Positions 24,824-48,588 of a stretch of 64,000 nucleotides of DNA are shown in pieces. The position numbers were made by a program, and so were the translations under genes. Within the stretch, counting starts at the first letter, position 1. The number at the start of each line of letters is the position of its first letter. The stretch spans positions 1,054,001 to 1,118,000 of the forward strand of contig NC_092323.1 of assembly GCF_036785885.1 (NCBI RefSeq). Reading direction: 5' to 3'. A model generated the notes under the pieces. The model saw only the letters and a list, made by a program, of their open reading frames with translations, did not search any database and was not told the origin of the DNA. The stretch comes from Coffea arabica. Lineage: Eukaryota; Streptophyta; Magnoliopsida; Gentianales; Rubiaceae.

Positions 24824-26288
24824 TGTAAGTTTATCGACAGAAAAAGGAAAATCAGAGAAAAGATGATGAAGAACCCTTTTTTAGCTGGGAGATCAGAAAA
24901 ATCTTTGTTTTACTGAAGGGTTCCATGTAATGCATGACATCTGCGCGAACTGTTCGAATTACTTTTCCACTGGCTTTGTTGTTTATAACCAAGGAGGCCT
25001 CACAACTGTGGTGCTATTCTTTTCTTTGGATATCCCAAGTAGTTTTCCAGATTTTGATAACATCATAATAATAGATTGAGATGATGAGTAAGGAAGCAGT
25101 TGCTCATAAAGGCTAAAGATTGCGTAGAGAAATAGAGTGACCATGCAAAGTACGCGTGGAGGACTAAATGAGCACCTAATCCGTCTATGATGAAACTGCG
25201 ATGCAAGTTAGTGGGTAATGGAAACAAACTGACACGAAGGTTAGTGGGTAATGCTGAAAAACACCCAAATCATAAGGCTCCAGACGTAGTGCTGGGCTCA
25301 ACTTCAGCATCTACACAAAGTGAAGTAAATAGCATCTCCTCTTAACCCCGGATTGTAATCCTTAGCCATTCATTAGTACCCAAGAACAATGAGCGACCCC
25401 CTAAGCTCGTCACTATCCATCCACTTGCTCGCATCAAAGCACTTTGTCAACCTGTAGCCATGTTTCTCTGGCAAATCAGCTTTGAAAGTTTCTAAGTACC
25501 TTAAGACAAGCAGCAACTCACCTGCGAGATACTTCTTCCGACATAGTTTGTGCCCACTTTTAACACAGCACCTTTGTTAAAACGAACACAAACGTGTTGA
25601 TGAGAGGGATACTCTGACTTTACAAGAGTCATCTTGGGCGCCTGAGATCGCAAGCCTCAAAATGATCACTCTGGCACAAAGCATAAACTGCTAGTAAAGA
25701 TCAAAGACCGCTGTGTGCCATTCATTTGTGCAAGAAACAGACCAGTTCACCAAAGCCCCGTGCCAACGAGCATTAAATCTGATTTGAGTTCATCTTCACT
25801 GTCAAAGATCTCAACCATTGATGACTCAATTATATGTGTAACTAATATTCATGACCCAATTATGGCAGCTTAGCTCCATATATGCACACATATATAAAGA
25901 CAAAAAATATAAGACCCCTTCCTACAATAGCACAGCACTTGCGAAAGTATCAAGTCTTGTATTCCCAGCTCCCCAAACAGTCTTTAAAAAAAAAGGCATG
26001 TATACTATTTCCTGGACATTTGCTTCCATTCAGAATTCATGGTGCATTTACTTACCGGAAACAATTGAGAGAACAAATTGTCAAATGAATCTGTGAAAGG
26101 AATTTTTATACCTAGTCTAAAGGAATTTTTATATCTAATCTACTTTTCCTCTTATCTTTCACTTATTCTTTTGGTTTTACGGGGTTGGACAGGGGTAGGG
26201 GGAGGGGTTTTCAACTCGCTAGTCACTACCCAGGGTTGTGAGCATATTTTCTGTCCTTTGAAACAATTATAGAAAAGGTTTCAGCCCG
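24824..26288. other. Gap between converging RH36 and kinase genes
   Basis: Mostly nondescript DNA holding both 3' UTRs. It also contains an open coding-like segment on the minus strand at 25373-25571, listed separately. No transposon ends or RNA genes were seen. Confidence 0.5.
25373..25571 (-). pseudogene. Unidentified coding-like segment
   Basis: On the minus strand, after a possible acceptor (TTTTAACAAAG), 66 codons stay open to a TAA at 25375-25373. The peptide contains HKLCRKKYLAGELLLVLRYL and then DLPEKHGYRLTKCFDASKW, ending GSLIVLGY. It has balanced charged residues and regular hydrophobic spacing, as in a real protein, unlike the low-complexity readings nearby. No start exon was found upstream before the next gene. 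It could be the last exon of a decayed gene or part of an extended 3' UTR. I do not recognise the family. Confidence 0.35.
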
Positions 26289-32859
<6,571 letters not shown>

Positions 32860-35264
32860 CGTAGAGAGAATAAACTTCCCCCTCTCTGAAACCCGTTTAT
32901 ACAGGAACAACCAATTGTAACAGCATGATACAGTTGTTATAAGGAAGACATAAAGAAGCACCAGAACCTTTGATGCAACAGAAAAGTATCTGAGCCGGTA
33001 GACAAGTCTATTGGCACTTGTGAGTAACATGTATCTTAAATCTCTGTAACATTGCTACAGAAACTTGGAAGCTTTCAGATTGAACTGTTCGCAGACAAAG
33101 GTAACCAAATTTTTGCTATCGCTACCAAGAAATTGGCAGCCCAAAGCACAGAAGCAGTCTTCTCTAAGAATCCACAAGCAATCAGAGCACACTCACCACA
33201 TAATCTGCATAAAAATACATTAGTCCAGGCAAGCAATTTGACTTAACACTAAGTAGATAACTAAAAACAAGTCATGACCGATGCCTTAAATTAACTCACC
33301 ATATTAAGTAAAAAAGTTCTTCTGTTTGCATCAACTTAAAAAAAAAAACCCTAAAAATCAGGAGAACTAAAAATAATGGATAGGTACTTTGCTTGGGAAA
33401 AATAATCGAGATTTTAAGTGAAGCTGATATTTTTAGTGGCCTTTCATTAAAAACACCTCCAGTCCTACAACTAAATATTCCAAAAGTTTATATTGCATAT
33501 AGAAACCACAGCGAGCCTTTCATATCCAAGTTTTATTTATAAGACACTGTCAGATAATTTTTCAAATTTACTTCAAAAACCCATTTTAAAGCCATTAGCT
33601 CTGTCCATAATATTCTACCTATGGCACACCAAATCCACCAATGAGAACTATGGTTCATCTAAAATGAAATATATTCCATATCGCCAGGTACATCAGTGAT
33701 GGTTAAAAAAAAAAAAAAAAAAAAAGAAAGAAAGTAAAATTTTCCAATAAAAGATACGGTAACATGTGGAATAAATCTATCGTCCATGAGATAGAAGTAA
33801 AAGAAGTAATTATTTCACCAAGAAGCTTCAAAGGGAACATTCTATTGCTCTACATGTTCAAAAATGGCGGATACGGGTTGTCGTTATAATATCCACCGTA
33901 CATTAAGTCATTAACAGATAATCACACCAAACATATCGAATGATCAATCAAAATAGAACAGATGAAGTAGAAAAGTTGAGTAAACATTAAGGGAAAAGCT
34001 TGAATCCAAAAGAAAACAGATCTAATGTAGCAAAAGAGTATAGAAAAAGTACAAGAAAAAGGTGTCTTGGGTGGAAGAACCAATGGAAAAGGAAAAAGAA
34101 GAAGTTGGTGGAGTAATGAAATATAAGAAATTAGCTCAGCATGGGAAGGTTGTAGTTATGTCTTGGTACAGTCAAACATATGACCACATTACCTTAAAGA
34201 TGCGTAGTAGTGTTGAGCACATAAAAATATGTCTCTCCCTCTCAATCCGGGGCCGAAGTTCTTGTACCAAATGATAGTGTACTGTAGTATAAATAAACCT
34301 CCTCCTCCTCCTTAGCCCTTAAATCAGTTGGAAAAGAATTGGATTTGGTACTCCGCCTCCCTTCTATTCGTAATCAGTAATCAATCTGGTGCGTCTTCTC
34401 TTCTTACGATGAATATGAATAAAGAATTCCTTCTCCTTCTTCTTCTTCTTCCACGCGCGTTTCCAGTTTAATAAGCTGGAGTTCGAGTTGAATCAGATTC
34501 GTAAATGAAACAGTTGAATCGAAAATTTTCCCATTAGCCTTCGGACCTTTCTGCGTAGCTTTGTAGTCAAAATGGAAGGTCACTCATTTGTCCATTCCCC
34601 ATTTCGCCCCTCCTTGCTTGGCGGTTGGCTCTTCTACTTTCCTCTTTTTCCAATTCTTTTTTCGATTTTAGGATTTCTTTATTATTTAACAAATAAAGAC
34701 AGAGGATTCTCTTCTCTCCTTCTTTTTTTTTCTTTTTTTTTTTTTGTATTTTGCTCCGATGTTGAAATAAGGCTTATGAAAACATCTAAATTATTATTTG
34801 TATTTCTATAAAGACTTCGATTTATTACGTACATAAAAACTATCACCGCCACCCAAAAGAATTATTACGTACATAAAAACTGATGCTTGATTGTCTTGCT
34901 CTTGCTTCGATTCAACTTCATGTTCGTTCCACTACTGTTTTTTCCACTCAATAATAATATAATATTTGCGCAATGGGTCCAATTTTCACCAAATTGCAGT
35001 GCACTGCTGTTACCACCAACTTGCTAATAAAACGCAACTGGTTGCAGCTAAAAGTAACTAAAAGCCATGGCCGGCAGGAGACCTGATGATGGCCGGCAGA
35101 CCACCGGCACCACACCACGCCACGCCCCTTTCACTAACTTCAACAGATATCGGATTTTCTTAATGTATATTGCTGCGCTTTATAAATGCAATGCATTTCT
35201 TATACTAGTAGTTCCCAGTTGGGTACGTACTTTTAGTCAGCACCAAGGTCTATTAGTTCTTTTG

Positions 35265-35296
<32 letters not shown>

Positions 35297-35672
35297 GAGC
35301 ACTCGTACAAGAGAAACATATTCCAGGTTCTATACGGTGTAAAGAAATGTGAAAATTCCACCCCCGACCTATAAGCAAGTAAATGACTGACTTCAAAAAG
35401 AATGTAAAGACTATTTATGTATATGCCATGTTGCCGGTAGTGCACACAGTGCTGCATCAGTCCAATCCTTTCACCTTGTCATCTGCATGGATGCACTCGG
35501 TCGTCTGTCCTTGTTCCGCAATAATGTTGAAGGCATAAAACAAAAAAACTGTGATGGCGCTATCAGCTCAGAGAATTCTGCAGTCTCCTCCTCCTCTGAA
35601 AGGGGAGCAGGGTCATGTATCAACAAATTTACATATTATGTCCTGTCCGCTAATGCATAAAAGAACAAATAC
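32860..35672. other. Kinase leader/promoter and 3' region of the SLT-like gene
   Basis: 32.86-34.5 kb probably holds the kinase 5' UTR, one or more leader introns, and promoter; pyrimidine-rich runs (CCTCCTCCTCC) near 34300 suit a leader. 34.6-35.7 kb is intergenic, with a small duplication of ATTATTACGTACATAAAAAC near 34820-34880 and a (TA)/(AC) microsatellite at about 35266-35296. No further gene recognised. Confidence 0.45.
35266..35296. repeat. (TA)n/(AC)n microsatellite
   Basis: Short TA repeat passing into an AC dinucleotide run in the gap between the SLT-like gene and the kinase promoter. Confidence 0.85.
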
Positions 35673-38600
35673 CTACTTCTTCACGTCTTCATAATGGCTC
35701 AAGGCTTCCTCAAATTTCAGCCAAAGTGGACCCGTCTCCTGAAGGTTTACATTCTGCGGTCCAGCAAGATAAGCCTGAACAACAAACTGGGGTGTTCTCT
35801 CCCTGTTGATACCATCACGTAACCTCTCAGGTCATATGAAAGACACAAATGGCTAGGAAGTCTATTTTGACATCTAAACATGACCCAAAAACATACCTCC
35901 CTTCGTATTCTGATAGCCAAGCCAAATAGGCAGCACCAAAATACACGGAGACAAAAGGCTTGCAGAGGTCGTCAACTGAATCTACTATGTAAGCCTTGTA
36001 GCCGACATCCCTAGTCGTCAACTCAAGTGAGTTAAAAGCATTAATAAGATGTACAAATGGCTATTTACATGATGCTTTAGTTTTACAAAGAAGAGAAAAT
36101 GCCCCACCTAAAAATAGAAGCCCTTTACAAATCAGACATCAAAAGAAAAAGGTTGAAGAAGCAAAACTGAAGCATTTTGAGGATTACAAGTGCATTGACC
36201 TTTTCGACTTTTACAAGATACTTCCGCGTGGGTCAAGGAAAAATTAGACATCATATACCATTTAAACTGATGTCATTAAGCAACAGTCCTTAGGCTCGTA
36301 TACTTGGCCAACATAAGTAGTTGTCCAGTGAAATCATCTAAGAATGCTAAAAGCCTAGGAAGCAATAAAATGAGCACTCATCCTCAGATAAGAAATGGCA
36401 GATTTCGAATAAATCACATACTTGTTAAGCCATCGTGCTGTCGGGTAGTCAATTCCCATCAAACCAGTACGTTGTCCAACTCCATTCACAAAGCGCATGC
36501 TAACAATCTCCGCAATAGCACACAAAACAGTCTGCACGAGAATGAGCTTATAAATGATAAAATACATTATCTCCTTCCCTCAAATACACAAAACAGTCAA
36601 TTCCCATCAAGGAGAATGATGTAACCACACTAGAAGAGTCCAATAAGAAGAGTCGTGTTAGGCAAAAGAATGCATCTTAAAAGGGCCGCAGAATGGGTTT
36701 TGTCTAAGAAACCCTCTCTTTTTTTCTAACTGAATGGACAGTAATCAAGTACTTACAGGTTCTACTCGTCTTGTGCTGAAGTGCTTTGAAAGAATGATTT
36801 CCGAAACAGCCTATAGAAGAAGCAGCAGCATAAATCAGGCACAGTTTTGAGTCTGAACAGTACAGTAAGTGCTGTACAGAAACGTGAACAATTCTTGAGG
36901 CTTCTAAGATGAGAAAATGCTTCCTCTTATCTCACTGGAAAGGTCAAACAGCAGAGATATCTTGGACAAAATTTCATGAAGCATTACCATCACAAATGAA
37001 CGAATCCAAGCGCTCAATGAAGAAGTTTGAATGATTACTTGTCCGCTGGATTGCCACAATTAGCACATCTAGACTATATAGCATGTAAACATATCAAATA
37101 CTAATAAACAAGGATAAGAGAGTGATTTCTGAATTATAGAACTAATTAATAACATCAAGATATTTGCTTGAGTATTTGTTTTGTCCCCTTTAAGGCATCC
37201 TATGATTAAATCTTAGCAATTGAAAGAATATAGGTACAAACAAAACTCATTACGTCAGTCAACCCAGCTATTAAAAGAAATTAAAAACTCCCATAAGCCT
37301 GCAGCAGTTTTGTCTAAGAAAAGCCCATGACGTGTCTGCTTGCGAGCACAAACAGTTAATTGGCATTAAAGATGAATTAACATGAAGTGAAACTACACAG
37401 GTATACAGAAAACGAACTTAGAGCACAATGGAAAAGGAAATTGCAAAATGCGTTCCCAAGAGAGATCAAATTAAAGAAAAAGGCTAACATTCAATCGTCA
37501 GTCATTAAATACGCATTGAATAAACAATATCTCACCCTTAGTTCTACACGGGAAAGATAAGGCCTCTTCTCTGTGTCATGAGAAAATCGAACTTTTCCCT
37601 TTTTCTCGCCTGACTTCATCCATTCCTTATTGACATTGGGATGAATCCACATATCTTCCATGTCTTCTTTCGAAGTTCTGGAGTCCCAAGTTGTATTCAA
37701 TGGACCTGCTGCCTCATGCATAAACACACAAAATTTCTCTTTCAGCACAAATTCGAGCGAATTAATAAAGATAGAATGAGATTCACAGTAGTCATATCAT
37801 AAAAGTCAAACTGCTAATTTGGTAAAAGTCAAACTAGTCAGGTTTCAAGGATTGACCTAGAAAAATTGGAAATAGGTTAGACTGATTAGGCACTACTTGC
37901 AAGGAATTCATACTAATAAAACACCAGAAAAGATATTTCATTCTGGAGATGCAGCCTCATCTTCAATGAGGAAAGTGCACTTCTTCTGTCTCCTTAACTA
38001 AGGTAGCCAAACAGAATTTCAGCTTTCTGTTTTGGTGTAAAGACAAAATAGTTAAACCCAAAATGTTCTAGAAACTAAGATGAGATATTTCTAGGACAGA
38101 ACAACTTAATCTGAGTCCTCCACTTATTCTGTCACTAAACCAACAACATAACCAGAATCATATTCCAACAGGGAGACTGCATTTTTTCATAGATTAATCA
38201 GAAGATAACGAAATTTGAAACAGAGTCAAAAACAGTGGAACATGTGTATCGACCAACTTATAAAGCAATGATCATAATACTTGCACATAAAACAATTTAC
38301 AAGTTCAGCTCAACTTATCACCTTCGAGTTAACGAGGAACCACACACTAATCAGCAACAGAGTCTTATGTGAGTATATATTGACACAATTCGTTTACCCA
38401 CCGTAGATTGATTAAACTGACGACTATATGAGTTATTTCAAGCTACAGTAGAGCATAGCAGTAAACATTCATTGTTGCACAAAATCAAAATGATCTCCAT
38501 GCCAAAAAAAGCATCTTCATCAAGTAGCCAGTAGAATGAGAATACTAGCTTCTAAATAGGGATTTACTTCCTTGTATTATTGTCAAAACTACAAATTATG

Positions 38601-41600
38601 TAGTACAGATATTAAATAAAAAAACCAATAACGTCAGCCTTGAGACTGTAGTGTTAAAGAAAACAATATTGATGACAAAGAACCTAGGTTTACACTTATC
38701 AAACTTGTAGCAAAGTACCTTTTGTTTTTGTAACTGCAGGAGCTGCTGAAGAAGCCGTAGGCAGAGGACTAACTTCAAAGACTTTTCTGCAAAAACATTA
38801 ACATAAAGTGGTTGTTAACAATTATTGCCATGTATATTATTATATTATGCTGGAGTTTAATGCCAAATATCCTTCTGAACAATTTTTAAGATACCTCCAT
38901 AAGACATCAATTTACATCTATTATGTCAAATTGCATGGCAATTAGAATAAATTGTTTCTCAGTACTCATAATCTCACTCTGATGGCTCGCTAGGTAGAAG
39001 CACTAAATTGCCATAAAAAACCTATGAGGGAGAGAGAGAGAGAGAATTCAAATTTAACAGCCTTCAGTATTCGCTTGAATGATAATCAGGTCTGGATTTC
39101 AGAAACTTTCCATTCTCTTCATCAAGTGCAGTCTGCTGTTTAAATTATGTTTCCAAATGATAGAATATTTATTGGTGGCAGAAATTTATTCCCACAAGTC
39201 AGGACATTTTTGCCATATCCACTATCATAAGTTAACTGTCTGACTAAGCCTACTCTTTGTTCTACGTAACTTTGGATTTTAGAACAATCATTCTCTAATA
39301 ACATGTTGGTAGAGAGATGCCTGTCATTTCATAGACATAAACATTAATGACTCCATGTGCTGTATCCAAATATCACTTGCATGATGATTGCTCAAGATTT
39401 CTGTTGTTATAGGATGTAATGTATCAAAAACCAGTCTGGAAAATCAAGCACCATTCCAACATGAATCAAACATGAACTCCAAAATAATACATGTGATCCA
39501 TACACATGAATCCAACATGACATATGCATCTTGGTGAAGAGCTAATAAATAAAAATCATGACAAAAAGTAAATACCTAGATGGAAGACTTTCCTTTACAG
39601 CAAGATACTGCTTCCAGAATTGCAATGTTGACTTGTGAGCCGCCTTCTTTGTGCCAGCTTTATAAGCCCTTACCATGAACTCCTCGCTTCTTTCTCTGAA
39701 TAAACAATTATATGTCAGACACTAGCATTTATAGCACTTTGAAATTTCCACATCAACTACAATATTCCCAAAAGTTTACTCAATGCCTTTTGAAAAAAGA
39801 TGTCCTACTTTACGGGACAACTCACACCCGTAAAATACATCAAACAGAGAAATAAAAGCACAGGGGCAACCATGTTGATCATGACTATTTGATAACTATA
39901 GGAATGTGTTGGAGTACCACCTTTTTTCTTGCATAAGGTATCTAGAAACAAATAAGGTATTACACTGCATTTTTGTTAGAGAAAAAAGGAGATGATTCGC
40001 AGTGCATAACATGGGATGCAAAGCAGTTATTTTCAGACAAAGAGTCCAAATTAAAAAGGATACCACAACAACACAGACAAAAAAAAATTTCAACATACTT
40101 TTGGTCATAATTTGACAACCACTTGAGATATGCAGCACCAAGATATACATTTACGAAAGGCTTGTACAGAACTTCTGGATTCCCTGATATTTCATACCTC
40201 TGATAACCCAAATCTCTGCAGGAAAAGTGCTTGCGTTATATTCATTCTGAATAAGAGCAACCGAAAGTAAAATATTTTGAAAAGGTCAAACAATCTTGAT
40301 CAAAATCTTACTCCAATTCATACCTGACTAGCCATTGTGCAGTTTTTGGTAAGATCTGCATTATCCCCACTGTAGTCTCCTTTGATTTTTTGTTATACTG
40401 AGTAGCCAGAGGCTGCCTATCACTTTCAAGAGTAGCGATTGCACAAATCATATCCTGCAGTACAGGAAGAAGACAATTAGGACTATATATTTGAACATCA
40501 TTTATCAATCGACTAAGAATCATAAATTTTTACTGAAACTGAAATTTTTATTATTGAACAACTTTTTTCTTTGGTATCAGATGTTCAGCTGAACTTTCAA
40601 TTTAATTCAGGATGAAAAGAAGCCAACTGAATCGAGCTTGGGTTTGAACAAGCCAAACTCAACAAAAATTTAGCAAGCTCGCGCTTGAGAGCACCTAATA
40701 TAAAGATATAGTTCGAGCCTAAAAAGGCTAAAATAAGAATAGATAATAATTATAAAACTCTTTTTAATGGATAAACTAGACATTATACCATATTAATGGG
40801 CTCAATCAAGCTTGACGAACCTTCGAGTAGAGCATCATAGTACTCGAGCTTGGTTACTCATTCGACAGGTGAATTGAGCTGCTTGAGCTTTTTGGATACC
40901 AGGTCGAGTCGTTGACCAAGCAGGCTCGCCAAGCTCATAAACCAGATCAATTCATTTGCACCCTTAACATCACTAGATGTGGACCTCACCCCAATTCACA
41001 ATTCTAAAGATGGCAATTCAAGTATGATACATTATTATGTTCCAAGCCTAGAGGAAATTGGTGGTGAAAACATTATGTGGGATTTGATCAACTGTGAGAG
41101 GAGATCTCAATAAAGATCTACATTGGAAATCATGATATGAAGATGTCCATGGCATGATGCTTTTGATAATAAAACTTTTTTAAGATTTCATATCACACAT
41201 GCAATGACCAGCATAGATGCGTTATCTTGAGCTGCCTCTCCCATGGCCATTGACTGACTGACTGACTGTAGCACCAGAGGAGAATGATAATTTCACAACA
41301 AATAACATCAATATTTTACATGTCAGGAAATCATTGTTGAGCATGTTTAAATAAATTAAACAAGAGAGAATGATGAAAAAATACGGATTACCCCGTCAAT
41401 AAATGGAACATATGAGCTTTTCATTATGCCTTAATGGTTACTAGACTTATACTATGTGAGATGTTCGTGCTGCATTTCACATGAGATGAGGATGTCATAC
41501 CGAATCTATCTGTGAAACAAAATGCCTTCGGACTATGATCCCTGCGACGGCCTGCGAAGGGAAAAATCCAATTTAAGTCAGGAAAGAAACGGAAAAAAAA

Positions 41601-42125
41601 AAAGAAAACTGAATAATAGTAGTACTTTGAAAAGCGGGTCATTTTTGTGACGTCAGAATCAATTTTTTCAGAGCATGTGGATATAAACATCATTTGTTGG
41701 TCAAGATCCAAACGTAAGACAAGGTAAAAGTGTAGAGTAAAACAACAAACTGTAACTTTCATTTCTGTTTTCGATAAGTATTTCAGTCGAAACTGCTTTA
41801 CAACCAATACCTATTGATAAATCAAAATCAAAGCCATGATACCAACAACCACTTCAGGAGTCTAATAATGTCCAGAGTGAAGTTAAAAACTATCAAAGTT
41901 AGCAAGGTATGCTAATTAGAGTGATTTCGATGCTGACATACGCATTACCTTGATCTCAGTTTGTGTCAAATAAGGTTGGCCATCGGGATCGCGTGAGAGG
42001 TGGACTTTTGAACCTCTAGTTTCTCCAGCATTAAGCCATTCGGCTTGCACAGCAGGATCCATCCACATGGCCTCCAAGTCTTCGGGGTCCACACAATCAT
42101 CCCAGTAAATAAAGCTGACAGTCAT
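35673..42125 (-). CDS. Tandem-repeat SLT (lytic transglycosylase-like) protein
   Basis: 414-residue protein resembling the Arabidopsis product annotated as transglycosylase (At1g16290, from memory). Exons: 42125-41949, 41551-41501, 40454-40324, 40215-40099, 39695-39576, 38786-38719, 37708-37536, 36810-36757, 36531-36422, 36010-35897, 35802-35673; all in frame. It is an internal duplication: each half has an acidic WD..EDxExMW leader with PYL(T/S)..E(I/L)(K/R), then an SLT-like domain. Half 1 keeps the goose-lysozyme/SLT features: Glu86 in LESDR, GIMQ (106-109), and NVYLGAAYLKWL. Half 2 reads IVSMR and GLMG, so the catalytic Glu and the Gln are replaced (Val307, Gly323). No transit or signal peptide is visible; the N-terminus MTVSFIYWDDC is acidic, suggesting cytosol or nucleus. 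The natural substrate is unknown to me. The half-2 start exon has a NAGNAG acceptor at 37712-37706. Confidence 0.88.
40560..40965. mobile_element. Non-autonomous DNA element, probably hAT-like
   Basis: Lies in an intron of the SLT-like gene. It is rich in CTCGAGCTT / AAGCTCG phrases on both strands, pointing inward from both sides (GAATCGAGCTTGGG near 40630; CAGGCTCGCCAAGCTCATAAA near 40920) and ends in CATTTGCACCCTTA. Such GAGCTCG-rich ends with TTTGCACCC are common in plant hAT-derived repeats as I remember them. No open reading frame for a transposase. Exact borders and target duplication not resolved. Confidence 0.45.
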
Positions 42126-44066
42126 CCTCTAATTTGCGATAGCTTTTCCAGCATCCAACAGCAGAAGGAAGGCGGACTATTAATGAAGCACCAACTGCAG
42201 CAATGCAAAGACAAGCCCGCAACACATGAGTAAACATTGCTGTTGGCCCAGAAATAAAGATGTGCCATGGGAGACTTGGACTGGTGCTCTAACTACAAAG
42301 TGGGACATTAATAATTACTGCTGTACATATTAAACAATACAGCTAAGTAATATTGAGGTAGCATTAGCTAGGGAAACAGGATTAGCCAAAATTTTGAAAT
42401 ACGTCGTGGCAACCAAATTGGAGCCAAATGACCATGCATCCATCACGATATTGATGCCTTAATGATTCTCAGCTTTAGATTATACTACTGGCTTGTAAGT
42501 TACATTCTGCAAAGCACCATTGAGAACGTATCGTAAAAATATACAAGAAGTCGGATTATTAGGATATAACCAAAAAAAAAAAAAAAAATCACCAAATTCC
42601 AGAGTGCCAGCCCGTTCAAAACAGCGAGTAAGGATTGGTATTCGTATTTCGATAAGCAGTACCAAATTAGAAATATTAGATACGACATGTAACAATCATA
42701 TTCTTCCCTTTGTTACTGGGGGGGGGGGGGTGTGGGTGGGGAAGTTTGCCAGGAGGATTTTGATTATATTATTATCATGACCATTATTGAGACCAAAAAA
42801 AAACGGTCGGAGACTGTTGAAAATAGCATGCAAGAATCATCTTCTTCCTTCCGTAATAGATAAATGGCGTAGGTAGTACATTAGAATAAATTCAGGAAAA
42901 ATAAAAAAGGGGGAGGAGGAGGTACCGTTGAGACTAGAAAAAAGCGCGTGGATCATGAGATAATGGGGGGGAGGAGTTTCATTAATCTTAATCTCCTGTT
43001 GATGGCTGCAAGAAAGGAGGAATGGCTTCTCCAGTTGTCCAGGTTTCCACCGTCTCCCCCACCGGGAAGCAGCCCGGACGCACGTTTTTTCTGCTTTTTT
43101 CCTCCTCCCAAATCAATACCAGCTTAATAAGAAGCCCCTTAAATTTTGGGGGATTTTTCTTTATAAATTTTTGTGAGGGCTAAATTTCGGTTATTAATCG
43201 GGAGCGCATATCTTGAACATTGAGGGGGCGGTGGCGGTGGTTGTACACGAGCAATGCAGCTTTTTGCAGTTTGGTGGGGAGAAGAGGGAGGGTGGGAGAT
43301 GTGACACGTGGTCTGCCGCCCCTCTCTCCCACCTAAACCGTTGCTGCCTTTCAACGCTTAAAAGCATCCCTCCCAAAATCCCCGTGGGGCCAGAAAAAAA
43401 AAAAAGGAAAAGGAAAATGGAAAATGAAAGCAAAATAGGAGTTTTGAATTATTTTTAATCGTCAAAGTTGATATGAGTTGAGAAAGAGATTAAATTAAAG
43501 TGCAACGAACAGAGCAGTACAGAACATTATTTATTACTCGTATTATCTTCCAAAAAAAAAAAAAAAAAGTCACACACACTCAGGGGGCTTAGTGTGTTTT
43601 AATTAATTTTTTTTTAAATATACAAATACCCGGGCGTGCATGAATAGAGTTGGATTGCGGAATTGGACGGAGAGATGGGGAGGTGGAAGAAGGCGCCGAC
43701 GGACTGACGTGGTTATCAAGCGGGGCCCGCTCCTCCAGTTGGCAGGTTCGCCAAAGAAGGTCGTCCTCACCAGAGAGCTTATCACAAAACGACAACATTC
43801 CACCCGTCTCCCTAGGCAGGCTTCTTAGTAAACACGCACACGCAGTTACGCACGCATCATCAAGAACACGCCTAGGTCCACCTCACACGTGAAACAACTT
43901 CCTCCAGCATATACTCCATGTGCACTCGGACTCCTATTCCTACAAAGTGCTTTTTTTTTTTTTATTTCTACAAAGTGATCTACTGCAACGTGGTATAGCA
44001 CATCGCAGAATTTTCGAAGACGGTAAATTATTGGCGTCAAGACTCAAATTTAGACTAGAGAGAGGA

Positions 44067-44095
44067 TGTGTGTGTGTGTGTGTGTGTGCGTGTGT
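44067..44095. repeat. (TG)n microsatellite
   Basis: TG dinucleotide run with one GC interruption in the presumed GAPCP upstream region. Confidence 0.85.
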
Positions 44096-44264
44096 TGTAT
44101 ACAGTAGCAAGAAAGGAAAGCGGTGGTAGGGAGGGTCGGGGGCCGGTGTGGTTGGAAGACGAGTTGGGGTTCGATTCTTAAGAATCTCCGCTGGTTGTTT
44201 TTTTTTTTTTGTACGCATTTAAAAAAGTTGGCTTTTGCTACTATTATTTTGCCTTGTCAAACAA

Positions 44265-44266
<2 letters not shown>

Positions 44267-44298
<32 letters not shown>
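44267..44298. repeat. (GA)n microsatellite followed by CAGC repeats
   Basis: About sixteen GA units, then several CCAG tetramers (44299-44314). GA/CT runs are frequent in plant 5' UTRs and core promoters, and this one lies 350 bases before the GAPCP ATG. Confidence 0.85.
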
Positions 44299-44300
<2 letters not shown>

Positions 44301-44647
44301 AGCCAGCCAGCCAGACTAAAGTAGTCTTCGTTGTAACCTAATAAAAACCTCCATTTTTCTCTCCCTCCCTCGTGTTAGGGTTTTACACTTTTGGTTGGGT
44401 TGGCTGGCTTGGGCTCTTCCAACCGCAGTATCGGCGGTGGTTAACATAAGCGGAAGAAGAGTAGTATTTGAGGAGGAGTAGTAGTTGTTTGTTATCGTTG
44501 GACCAACGCTGCCACCTTTCCCTTCCACTTCCAAATTCTAACTTCTCACCTCTACTCATAATTTTCACCCACTTTGGGGGGACCTCACGAGTTTTTTCCT
44601 TTTTTTTTTCAAAAATCTTTTTGGTTTGGTTCCGGTATTTTGCGGTC

Positions 44648-48588
<3,941 letters not shown>

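Larger units (their letters stand above)
42126..44647. promoter_or_regulatory. Divergent upstream region of SLT-like gene (-) and GAPCP (+)
   Basis: About 2.5 kb between start codons. 42.1-43.0 kb is probably the SLT-like gene's leader and promoter, interrupted by a G run at 42719-42730. 43.0-44.65 kb is richer in GC patches, purine/pyrimidine tracts, a GT repeat (about 44067-44095) and a GA repeat (about 44267-44298), suiting a GAPCP promoter and long leader. Open frames here are low-complexity shadows. Confidence 0.45.

Noticed and set aside
24577-24916. Extra last exon for RH36 (Lys/Arg-rich reading after 24830)
   Set aside because: The phase-0 donors nearby do not lead into the Lys/Arg-rich frame, the intervening DNA is a MITE-like copy, and the protein already ends at the family's usual length.
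32860-33030. In-frame 57-residue hydrophobic N-terminal extension of the Raf-like kinase (ATG at 33030)
   Set aside because: A strong acceptor (GGGTTTCAG) lies between that ATG and the MQQSK start, relatives begin near MQQSK, and a membrane segment is not expected. It is most likely leader-intron sequence.
43589-44040. Several overlapping open frames on both strands before GAPCP
   Set aside because: Low-complexity Arg/Ser/Pro-rich readings in GC- and purine-rich promoter DNA, with no splice logic and no recognisable domain.
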